From NCBI GenBank assembly GCA_023853785.1, contig JAJIRX010000323.1, positions 16,349-80,348 on the forward strand: DNA of 64,000 nucleotides. The letters run 5' to 3'. Position 1 is the stretch's first letter. Each line of letters starts with the position of its first letter. Below the pieces are notes generated by a model. That model had not been told where the DNA came from. It made no database searches and saw only the letters and a list, made by a program, of their open reading frames with translations. The translations under genes and the position numbers were made by a program. Positions 45,290 to 56,649 of this stretch are shown piece after piece. Source of the DNA: Psilocybe azurescens (lineage: Eukaryota > Basidiomycota > Agaricomycetes > Agaricales > Agrocybaceae).

Positions 45290-45730
45290 AAAAAAACTTG
45301 GGAAACTTGGCAAAAAACTAGTCAATTTATTGTTGATTCACATTATTATATCAACCATCAAACAAGTGATTATCTATGCTGTAAATGGTGTAATCCAGCT
45401 TCATTAAATGGTTCTGCTCCTAATCTTGTGGTTCTAGCAAAGACTAAAGATGGAACAGAATATTTTCAACAAGCATTTAATATATAAGCATGCGAACAAT
45501 TAAATTCATTGTTAGGTGGCTTTGATTCAATTCTAAAGCACATGAAATCTGGGAATTTTGATTGGTTTTACATTCAATGCTGTTCTATCACACTCAAAAT
45601 GTCATTCAAAAGCAGAAAAAAAGAGAAAAGCCTCATCAAATTGATGATACTGAAGGAGAAGAAGAAGGAGAAAAGAATGAAAACTATATTAAAAGACACT
45701 GGGATATAGAAGATCACTATGAGCCCAATT
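45290..45730 (+). pseudogene. KDZ-associated transposon protein, C-terminal fragment
   Basis: The text HYYINHQTSDYLCCKWCNPA, NGSAPNLVVLAK, FQQAFNI, ACEQLNSLLGGFDSILKHM and SGNFDWF matches the C-terminal region of the cysteine-cluster proteins linked to KDZ transposases in mushrooms. A TAA stop splits it at 45486 and the frame changes near 45570. A homologous fragment lies on the minus strand at 60258-60720. The family is recognised, but the exact subtype (CxC6-like) is less sure. Confidence 0.55.
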
Positions 45731-45732
45731 GG

Positions 45733-45950
45733 GCCGGAAATTCCATTTTTAACTGCCCTTAAGTGTCTGAAACGGGTATTTCTGCCCCAAAAGTTGTGAA
45801 TCTAAAAATGGAGGAATTGCATGCTGAAATTCCGATTGGCCGAAATTCCATTTTTAACCGCCCTTAAATGTCTGAAACAGGTATTTCCACCCCAAAAGTT
45901 GTGAATCAAAAAGGGAGGAATTGCATACCGAAATTCCGAGTGCCAAAAAC
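45733..45950. repeat. Two ~105-bp tandem copies
   Basis: GGAAATTCCATTTTTAAC, GTCTGAAAC.GGTATTTC and CCCCAAAAGTTGTGAATC occur in the same order near 45735 and 45840. The inner palindrome GGAATT/AATTCC frames each unit. Confidence 0.7.
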
Positions 45951-46509
45951 ATACATTTAAGGTATGAAATACAGCTCAGGAGAAAGATTATGTTTCAGAT
46001 CAAAAATCCGCCATCATATTCTTACTAAAAACAGTGGAAATTTTGAAAAGATATTCTGCCTTTATTCTGCCCAAAGAAGTCTATATTTCATCTGCTGGAT
46101 ACCTCAGAGAGTGGTATATACTATCACTAACCCCGTGTTTGTAAACCAACAATTTTCATTTATAACTTCACAACCGCTGCTCTGTTAAATTTGATTTTTA
46201 GCACTCTCATAGAGACAGCTTATATGCACATTAATTTGAATTTTTATATTTTTGTATTCAATGTAAGGGTCAAAATATTGTAATGAATGTGCCAAAAAGT
46301 GTAATATCAGGCTCTGACATTGCAAAATGGCTTGTTTTTCTTCTGTTTTTATTTTTTTATTTTTTTTCATTGTGCATAACAGGTAATTTAGTATCTTGCT
46401 TATAATTTTTGAAGCCATAAGGTGTGAGGAAAGATGGTAAAAATACAGGTGTGACAAGACACTGAAATAGTCAACAAAGATTTTAAAACCTGACATGCAT
46501 ATATATTTA

Positions 46510-47364
46510 GGCTCTGTTTGGCAACGAGAATATGAGAGAATATGGCTATATTCTGATTTTGATGGTGGACATATTCTTTCCCAATCAAGTAAGTCCAGCA
46601 TGTGCTGCATATTCACGTAGTAGCGATTATCATATCTTTTGCACTTTCCACCACAATATGCAGCTTCCAACCCCTGATCTGCGGTGCAGGCAGCTTATTT
46701 CCGTTGCTGCCTACATGATACAAGTTATCGGTGTGGCAGCAACCTTGTATCCCTCTCTGTTCTACTGGATACAGGACTATCATACATCCTAAAGCCCAGG
46801 TGAAGAGTTGATTTGTGGTCATCCAGATCAGATTTAGACAGAACTGGGGGTCCGAGCTCATGTATTCATTGCTTTTATACATGAACTACGTACTGTATGT
46901 GGTTTTGAAGATTCTAAATATATAGGACTTGATGAACAAGTTGCAATCTTCTTGTACATGTATGTCACTGGTCTTTTAGTGAGGCATGTTGGAGAGCAGT
47001 TTCAGAGATCAAATGCAACAATTTCAAGTAGGTAGATAATATTGTGATGAAAAATTATAGGGCTATAAGTTTATTATAGGTATTTCCAACTTGTTCTGGA
47101 TGCAGTGTCATCTGGGCCATTTTATCAGAAATGTGTTCACCTTCCTGCCAACAGAGACCATTTTACAATTTAAAAGACTTCCAACATGAAACACAATGTC
47201 TCTGTGTTGTTTCTGCATGCACAGGACTTTATTGTCCAGATAATCTATTAAATGGGCGTGGCAGAAAATTCTGCACATGCTGGACTTACTTTATTGGGAA
47301 AGAATATGTCCGCCATCAAAATCAGAATATGTATTCTCTTGTATTCTCATTGCCGAACAGAGCC
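46510..47364 (+). mobile_element. PIF/Harbinger element, internally deleted, with TTA target duplication
   Basis: The ends read GGCTCTGTTTGGCAACGAGA and the complement of GGCTCTGTTCGGCAATGAGA. Inverted similarity extends about 100 bases (46510-46612 and 47265-47364). TTA stands at 46507-46509 and 47365-47367, as expected for this superfamily. Inside, only part of the transposase is left. Confidence 0.75.
46825..47030 (+). pseudogene. Harbinger transposase N-terminal HTH region (DUF8040-like)
   Basis: The frame reads VRAHVFIAFIHELRTVCGF, IGLDEQVAIFLYMYVTGLLV and RHVGEQFQRSNATIS, the helix-turn-helix region found ahead of the DDE nuclease in fungal Harbinger transposases. A TAG stop precedes it at 46836-46838, and the catalytic domain is absent. 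GTAGGT follows it and may be the old intron donor. Confidence 0.65.
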
Positions 47365-47704
47365 TTAGACTTCCCTCAGAGTTTAAATATTCATTACAAT
47401 TCATGTTGATGATTGCGAAGTTGTGTGTGACCTGTGCATGACAACTATTTCAAACACTAGGTCCATTTCTTTTCCCCAATTCCTCTCCTTCAATGTCAAC
47501 ACTTGGAAATAAAAAACATATTATTGCAGCTGAAATGTCAAGCTTCACAGTAGTAAACATTTTATAAAAATTAGTGCAGAACTTGTAAAGATGTGCTTTG
47601 GTCTTTAAAAATTTACAAACACTGGGTTAGTGATAGTAACAGGGCATGAGGTGGAATTCCTTACCTTTCTGCAACATTTCTGCACTTTTGTGAATCCTTT
47701 ATTT

Positions 47705-50700
47705 ATTACACAATCTCTGCTTGGGCAAAAGCTCCACTACAGTCAATAATAGCCCATTTTCCACAATCATGAATACAACCAACAGTACACTGAATAGCAT
47801 TGAGGTCAACAACCTCAATGGGGCCATCTTGCTCATAATACTTTATTCCCAAGGTATTTCGACTATCAAGTTTGACAGATCGAATAGCAGCAAGACACAG
47901 TGTGGTCTCAAGGCTTGTTCCAAGGGTAGCACTGGCTGGGAGAGTTAAAATAAAAATACAGAGAAGCTGGCCATACAAATCTTGTTGTTCAAATGCAGGT
48001 GTTTGGCTTTGATGACGGGCATGTCTGTCAACAAGAAGTTGGTACTAATTAAAAAAAAATGATCAACTGATTACGTATAACCCATTGTAAATTTATACCT
48101 ACCCAGCAATAAGTTGCATCACGAGCATCATTTGGTGATTTGACAAGTGCTGATGCATGAATGATATCACCTCCTCCAATGCATTGAACCTTTCCAAATT
48201 GTAAGACTTTGGTTTCTGGATTAGGAAGCACTTGGCGAATAGTTCGAATAGGCTTTCCAAAAAATGTTGCAAGTGCAGCAGACACCTTGTTCCATAAATG
48301 AGGTGATAGCATCTCTTGTTGACGTGGTGGTAATAGACGGCTATGATCATCTGCACACAATAAAACAGTCAGTAAAATTCAAGCAAAAGAGTACATGACA
48401 CACAATTTTCAACATGGAAACCAGCTGCATTATCTTCAGATTTCTTAAATGAGAGCTCTGAATATAAATCATACATTAATTTGATCTGTATGAGTTGTGC
48501 TTGGTCCATAATGAAGTTGTCAATATTGGTGTATAGTGAGCGGTGGTTTTGATGGCGGGCAATATGTTACCACAGAATCTCTCCATTGGAAAGGCTCAAT
48601 AAGCCCAAACTGGACCAGCAGCTCTAATTCCTGGACCAATATGAAGTAAACTATGGACTGTAAGGAGGCAGAGAGGAAGCCTCTGGGGGTCATATCGATA
48701 GTAAATCCTGGCATTGGATCATTATACTTGTGCCCAATTTTAGTATCTGTGATTATGTAATATGATGGCTTTTCCCTCCCGGTCAGTCAACATTAAATGG
48801 CCTCGTTCTCAACAGATAGAATAAATAAATCTATGAAATTAGAATAAGTGGATTCTATGCTTCTATAGATTATTATTACAGATTTATGTGTAGAGGCATC
48901 CAGTATTAGGTCGGTGGGACACAAATCAGTCAACTTCCACACTTTTTAGTGCTGATGCTAAGTTGAGAAGGATAGAACATTTCCATGATTGTATTTAATC
49001 TAGATAACTTATGAATAATATTTTCGAGACTATAAAGAGTACATCCACTCATTTATTAGGCAGCAGCAACATTTCTGGGCATGAATATTACAATACAGAT
49101 TTTATCATAACAATTTCTGGTAGTGGTCAAGCATAAACGACCTCGTTCTCAAGAACCAAGACATCCAAAGACACTCAAAATTTTAAGCCTTTAATTAAAT
49201 GATTCCAATTAAAACATTCCTGAAATTTGGAAGGGATTTATTGCATAGAAACTCTGCAAGATGCTTAGTTCTGATTGTCTAAATTTAATTCAAATTGGTA
49301 ATCAAATCTGTATTGCAATATTCATGCCCAGAAATGTTGCTGCTGCCTAATAAATGAGTGGATGTACTCTTTATAGTCTCGAAAATATTATTCATAAGTT
49401 ATCTAGATTAAATACAATCATGGAAATGTTCTATCCTTCTCAACTTAGCAAAAAGTGTGGGTTGACTGATTTGTGTCCCACCGACCTAATACTGGATGCA
49501 CTTATTCTAATTTCATAGATTTATTTATTCTATCTGTTGAGAACGAGGCCATTTAATGTTGACTGACCGGGAGGGAAAAGCCATCATATTACATAATCAC
49601 AGATACTAAAATTGGGCACGAGTATGAGCACAGTTCTATTCAAAACATGAAAACTATCACTTACTGCTCATATTCCTTCACCCAGTCTGCAAACCCATCA
49701 GTAATTTCATCAACTTCATCGTCTGTGACTTCAAATTGTAGACATAAGTTGAGAAGGTGCACAAGCCTGAGAAAGTGTTCATAGAATCTATTATTCTTGA
49801 ACCTTCCTCTTAAAAGCACAGGTGCTAGATATAGTGTCCAAATTGATCACATCTCTGCAGTAAGTGGAATTTGCTTAGTTGCAATGTTGGGAACTCAGGT
49901 ACCAAATGCTGAAGGTATTGTTTTGCCTGCTGCAGCAGATGCTGCTCCAATTGCTTCCCAAACAGAAGGTTGAAGTACATAGTCATGATTTGAATGGTCA
50001 ATATCCTTGAATTCAGCTGTCCAGAGTTGAAGAAGATTTGGAAGAAGATTCTCCCATATGAGATGCATGAACTTGCCTGGGAAGGAGTGTGGAAAAGATA
50101 ACAAAGAGAGTGCACTGAGTAAAGGAATCCCTTTAATTCCATATGCCTTTGCTAGTTGTTCACATGTTACATCATTATTTGCAAACTGAACCTCTCAAGC
50201 TTGCATCATAAATTGTTCTGGTGTGCGAAGAGGTAGAGCCAGTGGATCATACACAGTGGGTTCTGGTAAATCTGGGTGGTTCCGGCGGTCTAATGGGATG
50301 TAGTAGATAGTGTGGCCCAAAGGAACATGCACACCCTCAATCATACACATTTGACATGGATGAATAGCATTGGTCCCTTTCATGTGCATAAGCATTGAGA
50401 CTGCTGGGATGTCACCAAAGACCAGGATGAGATAGGCATGGAGAAGGAAAAGGGCTTGGGTTATTGGATTATAAGCTGTTACTCCAATCATGAGCTGTAT
50501 AAGTTCAGCAACAAGTGGCCATAATTATGAGTCAGCATCCCATGGTTTCTTTGGGCCTGGAATGACACCAATAGTAATAATATTCTTCTTGTGAAAGCAT
50601 ACTTCTGGGGGAAGATTGTAGTTGAATAAAATAATTGGCCAAGCTGTCTGTTTCCGGCTTTTTGAAAGGGCAAAACCATCTGTTGAGAGGCCAAGTGCAA

Positions 50701-51903
50701 TATCGCGAGGATCAGAGAAGAACCAGAAAGGAAGTCAATCTTCATTAACAGTCACAAATGTCTTGCACAAACTGTGGTAGTGTGTAGAGTCAAAGACATC
50801 CTTGATCTTTCCATCCTCATGGATATGCTCAAATGCACGATAGTGCATAGATTCAGCCTGCTTCTTGTTTTCCATGAGTGCCCTAAGTCGTGGTATGAAA
50901 GGCAGATATCGAAACTGTCTCTTTGATTTGCCAGCAGAGTCATATCGAGAAGCACAACATTTACGATTCAGACATGAGGTAAGCTTTTCATATGGGCCAG
51001 TATAGCATATGCAGCTATTGATGCAACAGTCATAATATATAGGATGGAAGCCTGAAAGCCAATTGACACAAGATCGTGCAGCCTTGAATGAAGGTAGACA
51101 CTCAAGTGGAAAAGTATATTGAAACCGATCAAATACGTAGTCAGGGAGATGGGACTCAACCTTGAGATTGAAGGCACACAGAAGAGCAAGATCATCTTGG
51201 TCAAGACACTGAGATGCTAGGAGTGGCATAAGTATTTGGAGGTGACAATAATATATGAATAACACACCAGCTATAGAAGCAGCTTCTGCTTCAAAATCCT
51301 CACCCAGTTGTTCCCAAATACTTATTCCTGGCTGCACGGACCTAGTTTCATCCTCAGAGATCATGTTAATGTTGTCTTCATGATCCAGATCCATCATGGA
51401 ATCAACATCCAAGTCTGCTGACAATGACAAAACCTCTGCATCACTTGGATAAGAATCTCCATCACCCTGATCTTGATCCCAGAGATTATGGGCTGCAGTT
51501 TCCACATGCTGAGTAACTGTTGCAGACAAACCATGCAGAGGCACCTGAGTGCTGTTTGACATATCAGGAGATGGCAGGACTGGGTCTGAAAATGTGGGTG
51601 GATCATCAGCAGAAGAAATCTGAAGATGCTTATATTGCGTTATTCCAGAGTTTTGATGAATTTGGTCAGAGGGGTTGATCATATGAGCATGTTGGCTCTG
51701 TGTGGAAAGTTCATTATCAACTTGGAGCCATGAATTCTGAGCAAGCACAGATGCAGCAAGACCAGTTGGACCATGGCCATTGAGATGAGCACATTCTGTA
51801 GCACAGGATACTCAACGGCCACATCCACAGGCACATAGAGCTTTTTCTGGGGCCATAGATTTAAAGCAGAGTTGGGCAGAGTTAGAGAAAGAAAGGGAAT
51901 CAA
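47705..51903 (-). pseudogene. Plavaka (CACTA-related) transposase pseudogene
   Basis: This is a mushroom-specific DNA transposase. Reading on the minus strand: an N-terminal cysteine cluster (CACGCGR then CATECAH, near 51830). A long acidic linker follows (DLDVDSMMDLDHEDN). The conserved core reads FDSTHYHSLC, then DPRDIALGLSTDGFALSKSR, TAWPIILFNYNLPPE, GVIPGPKKPWDADS, LILVFGDIPAVSMLMHMKG and NAIHPCQMCMIEGV (50200-50735). Then KFMHLIWENLLPNLLQLW (about 50040) and GFADWVKEYEQ (49680). After a foldback insertion the C-terminal part continues: LATFFGKPIRTIRQVLPNPE (48240) and, across an intron, ALVKSPNDARDATYCWV to IQCTVGCIHDCGKWAIIDCSG (47760). Stops interrupt it (for example near 50530, 49887 and 49854), several compatible with CGA turning into TGA. 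It is inactive. Confidence 0.82.
48724..49625. mobile_element. Foldback (long inverted-repeat) element inside the Plavaka gene
   Basis: The left arm starts ATACTTGTGCCCAATTTTAG and the right arm ends with the complement. Arms of about 320-390 bases (48724-49111 and 49302-49625) match almost perfectly apart from a ~60-base segment present only in the left arm. The loop (about 190 bases) has no gene. It splits the Plavaka coding sequence close to an exon end. Confidence 0.78.
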
Positions 51904-52199
51904 TGATTATTGATTAAAGATTGATTGTGGAAACCACAATTGCTATATATAGGTGCAGGATCTAAATCAAAGATTTAATGGACTCTAATTTCTAAGCACA
52001 GTTTCACAATTGTTATTGTCATGTGACTGTGAGACTGAAACAATAATTGCAAGTAAATGAAGAATCTCTTGCCTTCAATGTGTCTTTGAAACCATCCACT
52101 CTGCATCAGTTAGTTCATACTTGTGGAGACCATTCTTGAGGTCTGAGGTAACGTATTCTATTGCCTTCCTATACTTAACTGCAAAGCTAAGTGTATCTT
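51904..52199. other. Spacer 5' of the Plavaka gene
   Basis: TATATATAGGTGCAGG near 51940 could be the TATA region of the minus-strand transposase gene. No element end could be fixed. Confidence 0.3.
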
Positions 52200-52833
52200 A
52201 GGTGGAATTTCAGGGCCAGCAAAACTCTCCCTTCTCCACTGCTGCGCACTCCCAGTCCCAGGCTCAAACCCAAGCCCAGAACCAGCAGCTCATAAATAAC
52301 CCGAGAGACAATCTCAACAAAATGTAAGTCTCTGAGTTCTTTCTACATTTTCCCCTTTCCCTCTCCACTTCCTTCCCTTTATTACAGCAGCTCACATGCC
52401 AGACTTTGCAAGAATGAGTCTGACAAAGAGAAAGACAAGATTGCCAAAGAGAGCCGCCAGCGATCACACCGTCAATGTTGATCTCCTAGTAGATGGCACT
52501 GATACTGCTCTCCCCATGACATCCCTGCCTGCAACAATACTGGTCACTGACTCGCCCTCTTTAGATCCTCATTCACTGCTAAGCATCCACGCATGGCGTG
52601 CAGCATCCGTCAAGCGCCCGATAAAGGTGGGCGTGTTCAGGGTGTCAGACACAGTAGGGCAGTGCTTTGTCACGCTGCTGTCCATGCACCTGTGGTTCAT
52701 TGTCAATGTGCTTGGCATGAGCCTGCACAGCACAGGCAAGCCATACAGGCTCATGGTCAACTGGAAGCAGAGCATGCCGGTCCTGCAGGTGGTGCAGGAG
52801 GTCGTGGTGCGGGAGTGCAAGATGGTGTTTTAG
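52200..52833 (+). CDS. Uncharacterised coding fragment, two possible exons
   Basis: An exon-like stretch (about 52200-52321) reads EFQGQQNSPFSTAAHSQSQ with glutamine-rich text. It ends at GTAAGTC and may join across a ~65-base intron ending CAG near 52388 to a frame that reads MPDFARMSLTKRKTRLPKRA and stops at 52831-52833. The second exon contains SVKRPIKVGVFRVSDTVGQ and VNVLGMSLHSTGKPYRLMVN. Base composition is GC-richer than the neighbours, which supports real or former coding. I do not recognise the family. Repeat R copy 3 follows about 100 bases downstream and may have truncated the gene. Confidence 0.4.
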
Positions 52834-52935
52834 GGCTTGGATGTGGATGTCGCTGGGGTGAGTCTTCCTTGAGTATGCTGGATGTTGACTTGTTAACTCT
52901 GTTTCTATTTCCATTTTTATTAGAGAAGGCGTTGA

Positions 52936-54202
52936 AAGGGTGTAAACCATTCTGAGCTTACAATTCATAGTGAGATACAGAGGCCCTTATTTTTGCGATT
53001 GTTATCTGTAATAAACTAGTACATTATACTAGTGAAGGGTAGGAGATATGCCAGACTATTAGGCTTTGAGGCTTTACTTCCTAGTGGGCCAACAAGAGTA
53101 ATAGACCTTACAAACTAACTAAGGTGTAGTGTGGCCTATTAATCAGTGCTACAAATCAAAGACTACCTTTAGTTTCCTACACAGCTATCAAAGCAACCCT
53201 AACCGAGCGTCCAAAGCGATCGCCCGCTCCATTGATCATACTATTAGTCCCATGCAAAGAAGAAACTCTTAAGAAATGACCTTGGCTCTTACAAGGGGTA
53301 ACACCCACCAGTGTCTTACCAAGCGATTGCCAAGTGATGAAAACCTTATTAATTAGCAAAAGCAATCACTGTGTCCAGGCCTCACAAAGGCTGTTCACTA
53401 AATTAGGTGATCAACCGCTCGGGATCAGGCATCACTGCGCCACACGGGTGATCGCCCCACGGACCGAATGTATTGGCAATTGAAATCTTGTGTACAACTC
53501 AGCATATGGCAGTCTACTAGATCTGACTATAAAAACTTGTAATTTGCAATGCAGCCAATGTGAGTGAGTGATCGCCCAGCCAGCAATTGCCACACAATAC
53601 TAGAGGTAACTTGCCTCATAATAAGGGCACCTGCTGTTCCAGGGGGTCCTAAACCAATAGCAACTGTGCTGGGGAACCTTGGGAGGGTTTCCTAGGAAAT
53701 ATACCCCTAAGCAATCAAGTCCCAACATGCCTTAGCCGTGAGCCATCTGATAAAATAAGTCGGGTGATCGCTACCCAAGAAGGCACTGCTGCATGGACAA
53801 CCATGTTATCTTTAAATAAGCGCTGTAGCCCAGGCAAACTAGTACTTTCCACTATTATAATTGGTGCAGCAAAGGCTAGGCAGCACGCAGTCCATTTCCT
53901 TCCTTTTCTCTTAGTCTCTTTCAATTATCACAAGCCAAAGTATCTATTTAGTCTATAAAAACAGCCCTGTATCTTAGAATAGGAACCAAGTAATTTACAC
54001 CCCAGATTTGATATCAGAATTTAATCTGAATAAGAATTCTAGTGTTAACACTTCGAGGACTAGTGATTTGTGTGATAAGAGATCAAACACTGCAGTTCAC
54101 CTTAAGCAATTAGGCGCTACCTGGTTTCGTGAGCGATCGCCATTGTAATATTCAACGTTAGGTCTATTAGACTTAATAAGCAGGCTTTTATAAGTCATCC
54201 GT
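52936..54202 (+). repeat. Dispersed repeat R, copy 3, CpG-rich
   Basis: The copy begins AAAGGGTGTAAACCATTCTG and runs uninterrupted to the word TTTATAAGTCATC. It keeps several GCGATCGCC or GTGATCGCC-type sites (near 53216, 53449, 53570, 53764 and 54131) that are mutated to TG/CA in copy 1. Two TATAAAAAC boxes (53530 and 53955) are present. Confidence 0.78.
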
Positions 54203-54440
54203 GGACTGCCCTGGGGATTGTTAAGTACAGATTGGAACCCTATACGACTAGCGATTGCTCATAGTAACTAGGGACGACTGTCAGAGAACTCCGACTGTTC
54301 AGGACGTTGCCTATAGTAAGACTGCCCTGGGGATTATTAAGTACGGGTGGGAACCCTATAAAGGCTAGTGATTGCTCATAGTAACTAGGGACGACTGTCA
54401 GAGAAATCCAACTGTTTTCAGGACGTTGCCTATAGTAAAC
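54203..54440. repeat. Two ~116-bp tandem copies after repeat R
   Basis: ACTGCCCTGGGGATT, GGGAACCCTATA (variant) and AGGGACGACTGTCAGAGAA recur with a step of about 117 bases. These units occur only after R copy 3. Confidence 0.7.
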
Positions 54441-56649
54441 TAAGGACTGTGGACTAGTGTGCCCAGTTGCTTATAGGAACCAAGGATCTACTACATGTTA
54501 ATACAGGTGATCGCTTATAGTGTTTGATAAAGTTTGAGTTTGGGTTTTATAAAGAGAAACTGTTAAGTGTCCCGTTGAACTACGTGAGTGTGTGATTTGA
54601 TATATAAATCGAAAACCAAAACACAAACCAGAGAGGAATGGTCTAGACTAGATAAGATGACTCTCTCCCTGTTGAGTTAAAGTGAGGGCTGGCTTTGCCA
54701 CTAGGTTGTGTAGATGTATGTGGTCTGAGGAGGGCAGGGACATATGAAGGAGGAGGAATGGATGAGGGGATATAAAATGCCCTTGAGTATTTACTGGGAG
54801 GAAGCAACCCGACTTGATTAGGGTAGAACGGTGTGAATGAGGTGTGATGACTGTGGAGGGGCCAAATGACTAGATAAATCGTAGGGATTGATACAGGGGC
54901 AGGAGTGAGAATGTAGTCTTGATCCTAGTGCGCTTCAAGCAAGTCTGCAGTGTCTGCAAAGCTAGAAGTAAAGCCTGCTGATAGAGTAATGACTTGAGCG
55001 GCCTGGAGTGATAGATGATGAAGGATTGTGCGATGTTCTTGAACCAAAAAAATCAAACAGAGCGGTGAAGTGAATGAGGGATGACTAGGGCGATGGATGA
55101 AGATGACAACAAGACCAAGATTGCTGAATAAAAATATTCTGGAGTGACTGAAGCGATGGGGAGTTGAGGATCTTGATGTAGAGGAAGAATGAAGGGTCTG
55201 GAGGATGGTAGGATCAAAATGAACTGGACAAAATTCTCTGTGATGAGAGAGCGAGAGTGGTTGGATAGGCTGGTCTACCCTCTGATGAACGTCTTGAATA
55301 ACTGGAGTGATTGTTGAATTTCGTGCTGAATATTGATAGAGATTGATTGAATGCGTGCTTGGAGTGCTGGACTGAGTACTTGATAACTTGAAATCTTTGC
55401 TGTGAAGAAAGTTGGGGCTTGTAACTTCCTTGCATTCCAAGCAATACTAATACATGGTTTATATACCAGAGAACATAGAAAAACATTTAAAAGAGATCAA
55501 GCGTCCAAACTATACCAATCTTTCTGTAGAACAACACCCAGTAGTCCCATCTGTCAACTACATACAATAGATTGAAGGCTGACGGAGTTTAGGAGTGAAA
55601 AATAGAAGGATGAGTAAGTAAGTAACATAGGATGAGTAAGAAGTATAAGCAGGATTATGAAAAGCGAAGTGAGATGAGTAAGAAAGAAGCGAAGCTGAGT
55701 AAGTACAATAAGCAAGAATGACAAAAGGAAGGAATGATTAATCATATGAAAGTGTCAGACAATAGAAAAGGAGTCAAAATAGCGAACAAGTACAATGCTA
55801 ATGAATAGAACCAGTCTATTCATGGCACAGCTCAGTCATCCATTACCAAGACTGCTGAGTGAGACAAAGATTTGCTGCATATGTGGAATCCAGTTAAGGA
55901 CCAAATAGTTGTAGATGATCAAATGCTGATGACGATGGTGATATATGATGCTGTGCAGTGCTGTGCGTACTAGGATGGATAGGAATGATGTCCAAGAATA
56001 ATCTGTGCATAGCCTTGAGGTTCGAAATAGATAGACAATTGAATCATTGATAGGGAATATAACTGATCAAATGGTTGAAGTGGAGATTGAAAGTTGGAAT
56101 GGAGCTTGAAGTGGACTGTGAATGGGCTTTGACGTTGAATATTGAGGGATGTGCTTCAGATAAAAATGCGAAATAATAACCCTGGCTTCTGCATGCAATG
56201 GGGAGTCAAGACAGACGCTCTAAGCTTATAGATAAATCTCATATCCAATCAAAATTGGTGTATGACACCGTGTACACTCGCCTCAAAAGCGATCCCCTGA
56301 TATTGGTGATCGCCCTCATATAGAGATCGCCCTTACTATTCAAGTGCCTTGTGTGTACTAGCCTGTAAAAGTGTTCTCTAGCTACTAGTGATCACCCCAG
56401 AGCGATCGTCTAAGTCTGTACTCTGCTGAACTAGTTATTGTAATAAGCCTTACCAGCTTACCCTCCCAGATCGAACTGATCAATATAAACATTTGATTGG
56501 GTGTTGTGTATTGGGCAATTACAAAGTCACCCCGCACTAAACATCTCAGTGTATCAGAACAACGTGCGAATGACGTAACCAACAGATAAACATGTTAGGA
56601 TACACATATATTCAAGAAGAGAGATTAAAAAGGAGGAGGTAGAACTCAC
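54441..56649. other. Anonymous region between repeat R and CHS7
   Basis: A minus-strand open frame of 171 codons (54925-55440) is Ser/His-rich and shows no domain. I do not call it. GCGATCGCC-type words reappear near 56285-56410 and may be part of another R-related sequence. Confidence 0.35.

Larger units (their letters stand above)
46121..47635. mobile_element. MITE-like element with CTATCACTAACCC ends, carrying a nested Harbinger element
   Basis: CTATCACTAACCCCGTGTTT at 46121 and its near-perfect complement ending at 47635 form a 24-base inverted repeat with one mismatch, flanked by TA on both sides. Without the nested element (46510-47364) the unit would be about 650 bp. Read from the inner C, the ends begin CACTA, so a CACTA-type origin with a 2-base duplication is an alternative. 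Confidence 0.5.

Noticed and set aside
44935..52940. Repeat R copies 2 and 3 as the two LTRs of one giant element
   Set aside because: The interval holds remains of KDZ, Harbinger and Plavaka elements in mixed orientation and no retroelement coding. Copy 2 also lacks a clean end at 44934.
54925..55440. 171-codon minus-strand frame between repeat R and CHS7
   Set aside because: Ser/His-rich without recognisable motif. No splice partners or related frame nearby.
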